Source of the DNA: Telmatactis stephensoni
Taxonomy: Eukaryota; Cnidaria; Anthozoa; Actiniaria; Isophelliidae
Length of the DNA: 64,000 bases
Direction of reading: 5' to 3'
Assembly (NCBI GenBank): GCA_029948255.1
Contig: JALIZF010001750.1
Location: forward strand, 1-64,000
Part shown: piece after piece, positions 10,980-23,684 of the stretch
How the letters are laid out: each line of letters starts with the position of its first letter
How positions within the stretch are numbered: position 1 is the first letter of the stretch
Made by a program: the position numbers and the translations under genes
Notes under the pieces: model-generated
The model's input: only the letters and a program-made list of their open reading frames with translations
What the model was told of the DNA's origin: nothing
Database searches by the model: none

Positions 10980-11830
10980 ACTTCCCCATTTTTGGAATCA
11001 GAAACTTCCTCGTTTGTCATCATTATGCTTAATAATCTTTCAAATTCAACAGTAATTTTTGGGGGGATTTGTGTAACATTTGGAATACAAAGCAAATTTG
11101 TTCAGTATTCTAGCGATAAATATGGGTCACATGTTAATTAAAATGCAGTATCAGCTTCCAAAAATCTATCTGACCGCAGTGATAACTTTGTTTTGAAGTC
11201 TATGATGATTAACTTACACAATTATGCCATGAACTTGCAAATAGAATATATATTTTAAGCCAGCAGAATTTTGCATGTCAAAATGTATTAAAATAGACAT
11301 CAGCGCTAAATGTATCGAATCAGAAGGAAAATATTTGCTCGCGAATAGGATATTTATGTTTTCTCGTTGCTATTTGTATTTAGAATCCACGAGAGTGGCA
11401 TAGAAGTATTTAGTATTGCTACAAGCAACGTGAGACCGGTTTTCGGAAATAGCAATTGCCTGACTTATCGTTGTCTACATTAACGACTTTAGGAAATCTT
11501 GTCCCGTGTCTGCAATAAAACGAATCCAAAGTCTGTGCTGGAAGGCACAACAGCAACCATTTGGTAAACACGGTGCTATTCACCTACAGGTCAACAGGTA
11601 CCTTTTTAAACGTTTTATTGAAGTCAATTTTCGGCACTAGCTTTTAAAATGCTTCTTATTTCCTCGAAGTACGATTCCAGCCCCAGGAATGGAAATAAAA
11701 TGGTCTTCAAACTGAAAGTATCACTAAATTCGTCGCTTTGTCAAGATAAATGAAATCACAAACTACCGGCGCATGCGCAAACAATTTTCATTATTATTTT
11801 TCTTCTTAGTCGTCGTCCATGCAAAAATGC
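10980..11830. repeat. Dispersed repeat R1, copy A
   Basis: This stretch aligns by eye with 54395-55330 in the same orientation: CCCCATTTTTG, AAATCTTGTCCCGTGTCTGCA, a CATTTGGTAAACACGGTGCT-type box with the following TTCACCTACAG, CCAAGTACGATTCCAGCC-like text and a closing GCGCATGCGCAA. Identity is patchy and the copies are old. There is no coding capacity. Confidence 0.55.
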
Positions 11831-12904
11831 TTATAGGCCTCTACTGCGCATGATAGGCTCAGACTTCGAAATCATTGAAGCCAGCTGCGAAGACTGTCAT
11901 TAGATATGTGCGATATCAGAGCTGAGCATGAGAGGTCAATGAGTTTAATATAAATGCTTCAGGGATGCTAAAAAAAACACTACAAGTCGAGCATTTTCGT
12001 ACTTGGGAAGACTTTCCAAAGGAATTCCAATCCGATTTTCTACAGTCCTTTGTGCAGAATTTGCTAGTCAACGATGTTGAGATCACAGAAGACGCCGCGC
12101 CCATACATTGATATAATTAATCCGTAGTTAAGAATATCTCACTGAGATGCAAAACCTCAAGCCCATTATATTTCAACCTATTAATGTCAACTATAGAAAT
12201 TGATAGGTGTATCTTACAATCAGAGATCTGACATGAAATTTGTCACGAAATAACCGGCAGAAAGTAAACAAACTCGAGTGTACTAGTTAAACCATCTCAC
12301 CGGAATTAAATGGCAAGATCAGTACGTTTTCATTGATGAACACATACGCTTCTCTTCAGCATATAATCTCGTCACGCAACGGTTCGAAAAGAAACACAGT
12401 TAGTCAGGATCGCGTAGTTTTTTGTTAACAAAGTGTAGGAGTTTGAAAGTTTATTGACACGAGAAATGCACACTCGAGATTTCCACACAAGCTGTTTCCA
12501 CGTCAAGTAAATGGCCATGTGGGCGTCTTATGTACGGCAGTCGTAAAGTCGTAAAGTTGAAAGTTCACTCCAGTACGTGGCTCAATGTTTTGTTTCTTGA
12601 GAACAGTCCTTGCTTCCTGAGAATAATTATTGATCTTTCGCCTGTCTCCCCCGCTGGTGTAGCATTAAATATTAACTTGACAAAATGACAGTTTTCGAGG
12701 AATTTTTATGTTCTAATGCCTGTAAGTTCGTACGAAATCTGCGCTGCACACTTCTTATCTAAAACCGGTTACCAAACAAGTCGATCGAGTAAAAATCCTG
12801 AGAAACCATGCAATCGAATGTTGCGCGGTCTTCAAAATGTAAAATGAACAACAAAACAGTAGGATTTTTTATCTCAGAAAAATGGTCATAAAACAAAATT
12901 CCCA
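11831..12904. other. No recognised gene
   Basis: Unique AT-rich sequence. A 62-codon minus frame at 11916-12104 carries no recognisable motif. Confidence 0.35.
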
Positions 12905-13024
12905 TTAACCGAGCTTGGTCGGTCTCTACGAGAGAATCTTGACTTCGGTCAGGTAGAGATTGACTGAGCGCAGCTAGCGCAACTTTGGTAAAGATTCTCT
13001 CGTACAGACCTCCCGCTCGGTTAA
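12905..13024. repeat. 120-bp TTAA-ended hairpin
   Basis: TTAACCGAGC at the left is mirrored by GCTCGGTTAA at the right. The ACGAGAGAATCTT block inside is mirrored too, giving arms of about 35 bp. It is probably a tiny MITE. Confidence 0.5.
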
Positions 13025-13521
13025 CAAGACCCAAATAATAAACTTTTAACGAGGATGACACTGACGTGAGAGATAAACACAGATGATGAACTAGTGGCCC
13101 TTAATATGCCCATATCTAATAAATATCATAAAATACATAACAATAAAGAGATAGTCATATCTATAATTAAACAATAGCACATTTTAAAAACAAATCATTA
13201 ATTGCTGCGTGCTGCTTAGCGAGCAGCGACACTAATCTCGATGGGTTTCCTGTGCTATGGCTGTGAGTATACGGCAAAGCAGCTCGATTTTTTGGGCGAA
13301 CAATGATTTTACGTCACAAAACGTCATCAAAATGAGGGATTCCTTTTGCATGGTTACGGTACCAATCCTAGGGCAAATTATGCCTACATCACCACGTACT
13401 CGAAATCTCGTTAGAGTTGATTGCTGTCGAGTATATAGTTGTAGTTTATAAAGTTCGATTTTATACGATTTGGTGCTTGGAGTGAGGCGGCGATGCTGTC
13501 ATATTTACCACTGATAACTGA
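13025..13521. other. No recognised gene
   Basis: Unique sequence with no motif or repeat recognised. Confidence 0.3.
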
Positions 13522-14665
13522 TTAAGGTGACTCGATCGAGTTTTTCAATAGCTCTACCTGCTCTGTTCATAAGCAGTCTGATGGTAAATTAAGTATTACA
13601 CCCTTGTTGGACAAAGATCAGAGTTTGTGATGACGTATGTTATATAGAGAACAACGTTACTATGGCAACATAAAGGAATAATTCCCCTTTTAGCTCCGCT
13701 ATGCGTGCTCAAGTCTAACCCATTCAACCATGAATAGAGTTGGTTTATCAGTGTAAATCAGATATTGATTGAATGTACCTGAACTGTTCCAAATAATTAC
13801 CTTTTATAATATATAAAGTTTGATTCGTCATTAAAGCTGACTGGAATTGACCTATTGTGTCTGTGACCAGAGAAAAGTCAGTCCATCCACAAATTTTACT
13901 CTTGTAAGAAAATCCAAACTTAAAGATAAACTAAAAAAGACTTTCCATCATTCTAGTTATCGTTTAGATTTACAACTTGAGCCTTGTCGTCGGACAATAT
14001 ATAGCAATGCAAAAAGCGTGAAAATATTCAACCAAAATGACCAGAATGAGCAAACGACGGCAATCTAATTAAATTTACTAGTTCTTTAGTAAATTACAGG
14101 TCAAAAAGGAACTGGAATTCACAACATATGACATTTCTTTCTCCGGAGATTAGTTTCAATGAATAAAAGGAATGTTTTCATTGAACAAACTTTTGGTTTT
14201 TACTTACAACGACCGTCGGAGATCGGTTTTATGCTTTTCTTCAAGCATACATTAAATCACTGACTTGTTTCGTGGAATTGGAAATTGGTACTCGTTGGTT
14301 TCACGGGCACACTAGATGTCAGAAAGGTTCACCACGATTTTCTCAGGGTACACTTTTCGATTAGTTTGGCTCCATAGATTTTTTTTAACTCCTCAACTTT
14401 AAGATTGATTCATTGTAGTTTGATTTCCCGAGTTTTATCCATTGTTCGAAAAAAAAATTGGATCGGATCCAGAATGGGCCGCGTTCTGACAATTAGTTGG
14501 GCTGAGTTCTGTTGTAGTTACTCAGAAAATATTCCTCTTCAACATATATAATCGCTTAAATAAAACTAATTCATAAATTGATAATCGAAGTGTAATTGAG
14601 ATTGCGTGCGATTCTAAAAAGTTATGATCAAAACTGGGTTCGTCGACGTCGAATGTGTTTGCCGA
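13522..14665. repeat. TTAAGGTG-type repeat R2, copy A
   Basis: The left end TTAAGGTGACTCGATCGAG and about 180 bp after it match 43309-43500 (shared ATTACACCCTT, GACAAAGATCA, GTTACTATGGCAAC). The right part (14360-14650) matches 50820-51075 (TAGTTTGATT, AATATTCCTCTTCAAC, GCGATTCTAAAAAGTT). Together these define one family of about 1.1 kb. In the 50.8-51.1 kb copy the right edge reads GAGTCACCTTAA, which is the mirrored terminus. Confidence 0.5.
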
Positions 14666-14915
14666 ACTTCTGACAAATCACCATATAGATCACTGACATA
14701 TATACCTCTACGCTATTACATAACTACGACCTCACGTGCACAAATGTTTACTGACGAAACTAGGTTACCGCGGAAATTAGTAATTTTAAATTTTTGGTTT
14801 CAACACCAGTGGGCACGTAGTATTATTTCTTTCAAAATGCACTTGAACCCCTTTCCGTTTCATATAAAAAGTATTGCATTATATTTCCTTTTGGGAAATG
14901 GGATTTTGTAAACGG

Positions 14916-15622
14916 TAGACAAGGCGCATTTTCGAAAAATCGGATACCTGGAGGCATTTTGGGGTAGAGGCTGGTAACATAACTATTCTAAATCGATTTT
15001 TCATGCTGATTGCGAATATGACTGTTACCAAGACGTATTCTGCAATCTTATACGTGTAAATGACGTATTTTGTGAATTGCTACAGTCATTTCATACTAAC
15101 GGCTTTTTCGTGTAATTCCAAAAGTTCCCAAACTTAAAAACAAATACCATAGCTGGAAAGAGCACATCAAAATCAGCAAAACTGTGAAGTTTGAAGGATA
15201 TCAGTTGAAAAATCAAGGAGATACGAATTTTCAAAAAACGAAATTTTGTATGAAAACACTTACAGTTATGCAAGAGATACAAACAAATTTCGATTTTTGA
15301 AAATTCGTATCTCCTGGATTTTTCAACTGATGTCCTTCAAACTTCACAGTTTTACTGATTTTGATGTGCTCTTTCCAGCCATGGTAATTGTTTTTAAGTT
15401 TGGGAACTTTTGGAATTACATGAAAAAGCCGTTAGTATGAATGACTGTAGCAATTCACAAAATATGTCATTCACAGTGTAAGATTGCAGAATACGTCTTG
15501 GTAACAGTCATATTCGGGTTTAGCATGAAAAATTAGTTTAGAATAGTTATGTTACCAGCCTCTACCCCAAAATGCCTTCTGCACTTTTTGCGATCGACTT
15601 CTTCAGTTTTGCGCCTTGTCTA
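14916..15622. mobile_element. Full-length palindromic MITE, copy 2 (TAGACAAGGCGCA ends)
   Basis: Second copy of the 0.7-kb hairpin at 3247-3953, in the same arm arrangement and about 90% alike by eye. It is flanked by TA on both sides. Each arm again reads as a ~60-codon peptide on opposite strands (15091-15282 and 15246-15440), which I treat as a palindrome artefact. Confidence 0.75.
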
Positions 15623-16660
15623 AAGCAAATCTTACATACATTATAAAAGTAAAAACATCAAAAGTATAAATAAAAAGAGATTTAGTTCTTAAAATAAATA
15701 TTTTCAAGCAGCCTACTGAGAGAAGAGGATTTGTCTGCTATCAGTTTACATCTGCGCTTCTAATCAGAGGAAAAAATGTTGAGACAGACAGGTAGGATAA
15801 TGCCACTAAAATGAACCCAAGTTAATTGCCAAACGTCAGACGTTTTTCGGCTGGAGGAATTCAAAAACAGGTAAGTATGTTGACCAGTAATGTAATTTGG
15901 AAAACCTTAACATAAGGGATAAAGTAAACCGAGATAATAAGACACAATTGATGTTATGAATTTAGTATATCAACTGCAGGCTATGTATGTTCTCCAAATG
16001 TAGTTTAGCGTGCCTGGTTATCAGATAACTACCGGTACAGGGCCTGCACATGTGCTGCTGCTGCTGCAGCATTTTGGAGGAAGAGAAGTCATGTAGGAAA
16101 ACAGTCTGACCGGTCATAGTATGGCCAATATAATTTGGCCTTTATCATCAATTTTACTGGGACTAGGGTTTAACAATATAGAACAATTTGGCATCGCTTA
16201 AAAATTACAACAATGACCCTAAAAGATATATAACAATTAGCGGAACCGCCCTACCAGATTGTTCGAGTTATTATCAAATGACTTTTACAATTATAGAAAT
16301 ACAAACATAGATACCAATTAATATATAAATCTTATCTCCCATATATACGAGAAACAGCCGAATAAGTGCTATGTTCAAGTAAGAAAGAGTTAATAAAAGA
16401 CTAAATATCATACTTACCATTCTAAAGTCCTGGCAACACCATGGCCATATCTAACCATTTGACAAACATTTAGGTGGAGTTTAATTTGAATGATGTGGAT
16501 TACCAAGTCGTTTAAAAGAACTTTTGAATAGCAATAATTTTTGCGCTTTCGTCGAGGAGTGTATTTCAGTTACTCTTTGTCAGAGACATCCATGGAAAAG
16601 TCGCGAAATATGTGTTTTGTCGTTCTTAGTAAAATCAGTTTGTCAGTGGCCTAGTAATGT
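15623..16660. other. No recognised gene
   Basis: Unique sequence. A CTG-rich spot, CTGCTGCTGCTGCAGC, lies near 16051-16068. Nothing else is supported. Confidence 0.35.
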
Positions 16661-16855
16661 AATAGGCCTTTTGCATCGACTGGTCACATGGTCCAAAATC
16701 TGCATGTTCTGGTGGGCAAATACAAACTGGGAAATCTAAAATAAAACTTGACTGGTTGGAATCCTTTTTTTTAGTCTGTTACACTCCTTTGCCCACCATG
16801 CCAGAATAGCCGATTTTGTACCGTGTGACCAGTTGATGCAAAAGTAAGACCTATT
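16661..16855. mobile_element. 195-bp MITE (AATAGGCCTTTTGCATC ends), copy 1
   Basis: AATAGGCCTTTTGCATCGAC is mirrored by AGTTGATGCAAAAGTAAGACCTATT. Pairing continues through GGTCACA / TGTGACC and GTGGGCAAA / TTTGCCCAC. A related copy lies at 34576-34730 inside the first E2F intron. Confidence 0.6.
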
Positions 16856-18376
16856 ATTCCTTCAGACTTGATGTGGTAATCAGGGAAGTTTCATAAACTT
16901 GGGGGCGACAATTCTTGTACATGCGTATAACCTCAACAGTTTTAGAGAAAAAAACCTCCAAAATTAATAAATGACAGAATACGAAGAATGCCTAACAAGT
17001 TAATCGACTTCGGTATTAATCCCGTATTTATAGTATAAAATATGAAGCTCTACACGCTATGGTTGGTGGAAAAATTGTTTCACAACGTGAAAGTTACGTA
17101 TGAGGTGAGTATATCCGGACTCTAATCTCGTCCTAGCAATGAGATTAAAGAGGATAAGCTATATGTGAGCCGCTGAGAACAAGATGGCAGCTTGCCAGCT
17201 CACGGCAGTTTTCAAGAAGGAATAACCACACCATAACAAGATAACTATACTATATTTGGTGAACCCAAAATGACAAATTTGGATACTCCATAAAGAATAA
17301 TTTAGGAGAAAGTTTAATTCTTGTGACTTCGTGGATGTTTAACTTGTCTTTTTGCATGGTTATACTAAATCAAGCGAGACAATGCCAGAAGAAGTTTTAT
17401 TACTGGGGCAGCTTCCAGCATTGGTAAAAAGTCTGTAAGTTATTCCATTCAGCTTTGTGAACAATGATTTTTTTTTTTCACAAGTAAGCAAGAAGAAAAA
17501 GATTTTTTTTCTGTTCTTCAGACCAATTGCACATAATTTCCATGCCATTTGTCGACGGACTTGAAAACAAAAACAAAAGTAAAAAATATAGAAATACGTG
17601 CAACCAATTAATAAAAATTAATGTCGTTGATTGGTAAATGGTAATTGAATGTCGGTAATTTTGATTTTTGGTTTTATTTTCAATTTATATCATGTTTGGC
17701 AATTTATTAATATGACTTCGAGGTGAAGTAAAAAAACAGTTGATCTACCACTACTTAATTTTACTTCACCTCCAATTGGATCATCAAAACAGCCCAACCT
17801 TGGGGAATCAGAGGTATAATGGAGGCTCTATTCCTAAGCAAATTCAAGCCTACTTTGAACAAACAAGTGCAGGCATTCCATCTAAAACTGTTCCCTGGGA
17901 GAATGTCGTAAGTTACAAACCTTTCATACCCGATGCTGATCAATAGATCGAAAACGTTTGTTTTTAAATCAAACATTTTACATCTAGTTTTATCCAATTT
18001 CAATATTAGGCGCGATGTTCACTCTTTAGTTAATTTTAATATCTTCTCTTCATTGACATTGACATTGAGTCTTACACATGCATGGGGATTTATAGATGTA
18101 TAGTTAGAGAACAGCACATGAAATGATAATAACAAAATGAAGGACTTCCCTTACCAAGGTGTGGTTTTTAGGAGGAAATCTTCATTCAACCAACATCTAC
18201 CACCACACTCTCAAGTAAGACTTAAGATACAACTTCACAAGTGTTTCGCTAAAAATGTAGTGGAACAAAAAATGTACGACGAAACATTATATCCAAACAG
18301 AACTTCCTGGGAGAGAAAAAAGCGCAGTCAAGAAACCATCTCCTATTGGGACAATACAATATTTTCTCGGATAAAC
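16856..18376. other. No recognised gene; small hairpin
   Basis: A 14-bp inverted repeat, GAGGTGAAGTAAAA / TTTTACTTCACCTC, sits at 17719-17770. Open frames of 60-105 codons at 17740-17946 and 18137-18451 show no family motif. The second runs into the hairpin element that follows. Confidence 0.35.
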
Positions 18377-18500
18377 GCCCAGGGCTCAGTTGTTCCAAAG
18401 CGGGTTAGCGCTAACCCAGAGGTTAAATCTGAAGAAAACCATTTACTTTAACCCTGGGTTAGCGTGGACCCATGCACCTTCGAACAACTGAGCACAGGGC
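18377..18500. mobile_element. 124-bp MITE (CAGTTGTTC type)
   Basis: GCCCAGGGCTCAGTTGTTC at the left mirrors GAACAACTGAGCACAGGGC at the right. The inner GGGTTAGCGCTAACCC is itself palindromic and pairs with CTGGGTTAGCG downstream. Non-coding. Confidence 0.6.
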
Positions 18501-19864
18501 ACTACTTCACTATCTGAACCGCGGCGCTTACGTAAATCTACTTCAATGAAGAGCAAGTATTATATTTCTCCCCTTTACTAAAAAAAAAAAACAACTACAG
18601 AAGCGATATACTTTTGGTGTAAATCCTCACTATTGAACTTTTGTGTCAGGGTGTCAGTTTGTACTTGATAAAGGGCTTGGCTAACGTTTCGGAATTTTCT
18701 ATAAACTTCATGCATTTCTGGTTTCTTTCTATACTCGAGACAAAATTGGCAACCTCAACTAGAATTTATTTAATTGATTCATGACTAAAATGTTGGACCA
18801 TAATCAAATAATCTGTTTCCCCAAACAAAGAAATACTCTGTGGAATCATCCAAAACGTTTAGTACGATTGTATGATCCTTTTACAGCAATGGCAAGGAAA
18901 ACGATAAAGAACGTCACGGGACAAAAACAAGTCTATATACGAAGTGAACTTTTCTTCAAAAAGCTGATCCCAGTTTATGAATAACTGAAAACATTTCTCC
19001 ACGTTTAGGTCAAAATAAAAACTGACTCCATCGATTTTTCGAATTCTTCAACAAAGTTTAGTTGCTAAATCAGTGCCGTTGATAAATTACTTTCAAATAC
19101 TAAAAAACACAAACAGTGATCAGTGATCGATTTATCTAGGATTTTATAAGTTATAATCAATTTCCCGGCAAACTATTACGAGCTGTGTGACTGTTCAAGA
19201 TCAAAACCAGAATGCTAAACAGGTACTGAAGGATTAAAGCAAAACAGTAGGAAACGATTCATTTGGGATTTTACCATTATAAATCAGCAATCAAGCTAGT
19301 ACTAGCCGTGCGACTTTTCAAAAATCAGTGCTAAGCCGCTGTCACTGCAGAGTACGAAGATATCAAATAGTAAAAGTTCCTTTGACGATAAACACGAAAC
19401 CGATAAGGTTCAACTGGCTAATCTATGTTGTTTTTCACCGCACTTCCTTTCAAGCGGCTCTAAAACCATGGTCATGCATCAACAAACTCAGCTGTAGTCG
19501 AAGTTCCCAACATAGAGGCTTTGAGCGATTACGTAAAATAAAATATTTTCACCAGTTGCCGGGTTCATTCATTATCTCGATAATCGCGGGATAAAGAAGT
19601 GGTAACCATGTTGAATGTACACACAAAAGACGCTAGTTGCGGTTCATTCACGATGGCTGGTGCTACTTGCAACCCCGAGGTTGCACGCGCATTGGTCACG
19701 TCCGAAATTCGTCCATTCAAAAGCAGTCGCCAAGTCGCACAGAATTCGAAAATATTGTGCCTGCACAAAACAAATTAAAAAAATAACTCAGAAATACGAC
19801 CATTAAACAAAACAAGCACATCATTGATAAGTAACATGATGAAGTTCAATATCATAGAAAAATA
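18501..19864. other. No recognised gene
   Basis: Unique AT-rich sequence. The stretch 19010-19070 weakly resembles 14365-14425, so part of repeat R2 may extend here. Confidence 0.3.
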
Positions 19865-20193
19865 AAGGTACGGTAATACGAGCAGCAAAATCGTGCAACT
19901 TGTCGGGCAATATTGTTGCGTTGCAAGTTGTAGAGCGATGTTGCTGGTATTACCACCCCGCGCGCAACTTGTCATGCAACAAAAATCAATGTTGCAGGTT
20001 GTGAAAATTTGTTGCACAAAGTAGAACCACTTTCTACTTTTTGCAACAAGTAGCCGCAACCTGCAACATCGATTTTTGTTGCATGACAAGTTGCGCGCGG
20101 GGTGGTAATACCAGCAACATCGCTCTACAACTTGCAACGCAACAATGTTGCCCGACAAGTTGCACGATTTTGCTGCTCGTATTACCGTACCTT
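19865..20193. mobile_element. 329-bp near-perfect palindromic MITE
   Basis: AAGGTACGGTAATACGAGCAG at the left and its complement at 20173-20193 bound two ~160-bp arms that match almost base for base, including the CAACTTGTCGGGCAA and CCCCGCGCGCAACTTGTCATGC blocks. The loop is about 10-20 bp. A single arm of the same family lies at 48727-48892. The near identity of the arms suggests recent insertion or ongoing arm correction. Confidence 0.8.
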
Positions 20194-21586
20194 AAGGAAA
20201 GTATGAATGTTAATATGTTACCATTTATTACGCATCAGTGCACTAACCTTGCCAAGTAGAACATCTATTGTTGGGTTTCTGAATTTCAAAATCTTTTAGT
20301 TTTCAAACTGAATTCTGAATTCTGAAATTGATGTTTCGCTGATTTATTGAAAAAATTTTGAACTCTAAATGTCAAATTTGTTTTCTGTATTTTATATATG
20401 TTCAGCCTTGATTGGGGTATCCCATTTCAGTTTCTTCTTCTAGCTTCTTCTTCTTCTTCTCACCCGTTTTCGATCTTCAGAAAAATATGATTGCAAGGGT
20501 CAAAAATCATTTGTTAGGAGGGGTGACGGGAAATACAAAACCCTGGTGCTTTGCGTACTGTAACACTATCACACTTTTGCAAGAAAGTCTGCATGAAAAA
20601 TCACGGTTGATAAGTGACGAGCTTTTGAGGCGAAATTAAGGCTGACTTGCCTTAGCGAACTGGTGTAAAAAATCCGTTACAAATATCATATTTGCATGTT
20701 TTATGAAACGGTTAGGCAAATGCCTAAGGAGTAGTGTCCAGTGGATCATCGGAAAAGTTTGGTTCGAATTAACACATGCACTAGCCGTTAATCAAAAACA
20801 GATAACAGTCTTTATGTTGTAATTGTATGACATTTCAAATTAATAAGCGTTTGCATTTAGGGATGCAGTCGTTCGAAGTCAAGCGATCAAGCGCAGGTAA
20901 AACTGTAGGTAGCCGTCTTAAACCCTTAGTAATATAGCATGGCTGGTTTTACATAACATTTGATTCATTTTCAAGAGCCCTGCGCCAACCTGAGCCGAGG
21001 ATCGATATCCAGAATCTCTCTTCAAGGATTTGGTATTAAAAACGATAAATTTGTCTTTGGAGGTCAATGGCCATCAGATTGATAATCTTCGATCTTGAAC
21101 CAAAGTACCACTCTTCGTCTAGGTCATGAGGTATCCCCTTGAAAATCCGAGTCTACATAGAACATACATAAACTATATTTCAGTGTCAGGGTATTTAGTT
21201 ATAAAACTAAATGGGGACACTATAAACATAATACAAAATAAAAATGGTTAATAAGCTATATAAATATAAAATTGAATATTAAAAATATATAAATATTATG
21301 AAATATTTGTTAATCAATCTATCAATATATATATAAAATCAATTTACATTTCTTATGTCTGATATGCCTTATCTAAGGCGTAAAAATATGTAAAATGTTA
21401 AAAAAGATTTGATAGTTAAGAAGATAATGGGAAACTGTGATTACGACTGACATGCATAATTTTAGGCATGTGGTCATAGGCAGATTGCCAGTGGGAATAC
21501 TCCGCTGGGATGATAGTCTTAACGCTTGTTCGAGCAATTTTTGAAAGAGATTTTCCAAATCAAGTTATTTCAGCTAATATATCTTT
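20194..21586. other. No recognised gene
   Basis: Unique sequence with a short (TTC)n run near 20434-20461 and a very AT-rich zone at 21180-21420. Confidence 0.35.
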
Positions 21587-23108
21587 ATGGCGATAGCCAG
21601 GGGTACGGAAATGCTACCGGATGAAATTGCCGTTGAAAGACAACTGAGAATGCTGTTTTGTGAGGGGATAAGGGACCCCGGCCCATCAAAGACAAAGCCC
21701 GCGATAAGAAAGACGCGTAAAAAACATTTTGCCGAATTAATTACAGCTGCAAGATATGGGGAGAAGGAATTGGGTGCCCAAAACCCGAGGGGGGGTTACC
21801 TGGTCTCGCTAGATATCATCCCCTGAAAGCCAGGAGTCACAGAAATCCAAAGCAAACCCCAGGCCCCGGCGTTGGTAGCGGAAGTGCGTTCGTTAGCTCA
21901 GGAAGTGCGCGATCTCCTAAAGACAATTGGGAGCAGAAACGACCAGCGCAAAACACTGTGCCATCCCCAAGCATTGGGAGGGAGACGGTCTGTTACCGGT
22001 GTGGCCAAATAGGCCATGTGCAAATAGGATGTAGAAACCCCGAATGCCAGCGCGGTATGCTCGGGAAACAAACAAAGGCCTTTGCCCAGGGGCAGTCAGA
22101 GGTCTTGAACTTACCAAAGCCCCTCCCTGAACAATTGGCGACGGTCCTCAAGGAACTTGTCGGAGAGCCGAATGAATCTGTAGCTTTCGTAAGTGGTAAC
22201 GCTTGTATGGCCCTTTTGGACACAAGCAGTCAAATCACATCTGTCTCCAAGGAGTTTTACGATAAACATCTCAGAGACTGCGAAATTCACTCGTGAGAGA
22301 TATCTTGCATGTTGTGGGTGCAGCTGGACAAATGTACCTTTCTTGGGGTATATTTCTATTAACGTTAGATTCCCTGGGGAGGAGGCTGGTGTCGACTCGT
22401 CACTAGACGCCCTAGTCTTAGTTGTCCCGGACAATGAGTACAATCGAAGGGTTCCCCTAGTGGTCGGGACCAACATTGCAAAACAGTTTCATCAAAGGTG
22501 CCAGACGGTTGGGGGTAAGAGGTTCCTAAGACCTTGCGGACTTCCCCTACCTGGCGACGAGTTTACCAAGATTTGCGAGAACAGAACAGAACGGTTAAAA
22601 CGCAAGATTAAAGGCCCCCTGCGTTTCTAGACACGCAATTACCATCAACGCGCAAGAATCGGTTGTACTCAAGTTTCTAGTCAAAAAAGGCCCCTCCTGT
22701 CATACAAAGGATGTTCTTTTCGAGACTGCTGGGTAGATTAGCTGTAACCCCGGAAATGATTACCCTGTTAACGGACCGTACTAGTTGCAAAATTCCCGTG
22801 GAAATCACGAATAAGAGTAATCAACTTGTAACGGTACAAGCTAAAGCACTTACAGCACATGCACACGTTGCAAAGGTAGTCCCCCACCCTACGGTGGAGT
22901 CACCAGGAAGTGAACAAGCTCATCACCCACGCGAGTTTTTTAATCTCGATGACATTACTCTAAGCGCGGATGAGAAAACCAAGACTTACGCGCTGTTGTC
23001 AAAGATGTCATACACCTTCGCTAAAGACGACAAAGACCTGGGTTGTACAGTCGCCGTCCGCTACGAAATCCTTCTTACCGACAACGTGTCCAACGCGAGA
23101 GCCCTATA
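21587..23108 (+). pseudogene. Ty3/gypsy remnant, gag end and protease region
   Basis: A gag-like piece (21587-21780) is followed, in another frame, by a CCHC zinc knuckle: CYRCGQIGHVQIGC (near 21988-22030). The protease-like segment at about 22195-22245 reads ALLDTSSQ, where active retropepsins have D-T/S-G, so the glycine after DT is lost. A later block (GYISINVRFPGEE, LVVGTNI) fits the protease-to-RT linker of gypsy elements. At least two frameshifts separate the blocks. The remnant stops at 23108, where a 3.5-kb transposon is inserted, and continues at 26599. I saw no LTR at either side. Confidence 0.75.
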
Positions 23109-23684
23109 GGGGCCGTTCACACTACAGTTTTAGATCGATCTGAGATCGATCCGAGATCGATCCAACTTGAAGCGATTTCAGTGTAAACGCTCGTCAGTTT
23201 TCTAGATCGATCTGAGACCGATCTAAGTTGGCTCGCTTCAGAAGGTGGTCTGAGATCGATTCGAGAGCGATCCAAGACAAATGCGATCCAGGTTGAACCT
23301 ATACAAGGTTGCTAGAAGTGGGTAAACTATAAAAGGTGGTAATAAGTAAATAAACAAATTAATTTATTAATTAAATAATTAAATAATAAATAAATAAATA
23401 AATAAATAAATAAAATCGATTTTCTAAAGATATGGTGGATGAAATGTGCTGATCATGAAGAAAAATTGAGAAACAAACAAAAAGGAAGCTTGCAGCCTGT
23501 GACATTCTTTTTCGCACGCGCTAAGCAGCATCCAAAAGTGACACTGAACCTGACGGTGCGTGCACTAGTAAAATCAAGCATCAATTACAACTCTGCGTCG
23601 TTTTTAGGAAGCACAATAGAATTCACGATAGAATCCTTTGTCCCTTTCTTAATTCAAAAGAGTTTCTAAGAGCCTGGACCGCAT

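Noticed and set aside
17740..17946. 68-codon frame ending PFIPDADQ as an exon
   Set aside because: The nominal start is not ATG and I find no family or splice evidence, though an unrecognised exon cannot be excluded.
18137..18451. 104-codon frame as a gene
   Set aside because: No recognised motif, and its last third is inside a MITE.
22195..22245. Active aspartic protease
   Set aside because: The active-site glycine is replaced (DTSS) and the frame is broken.
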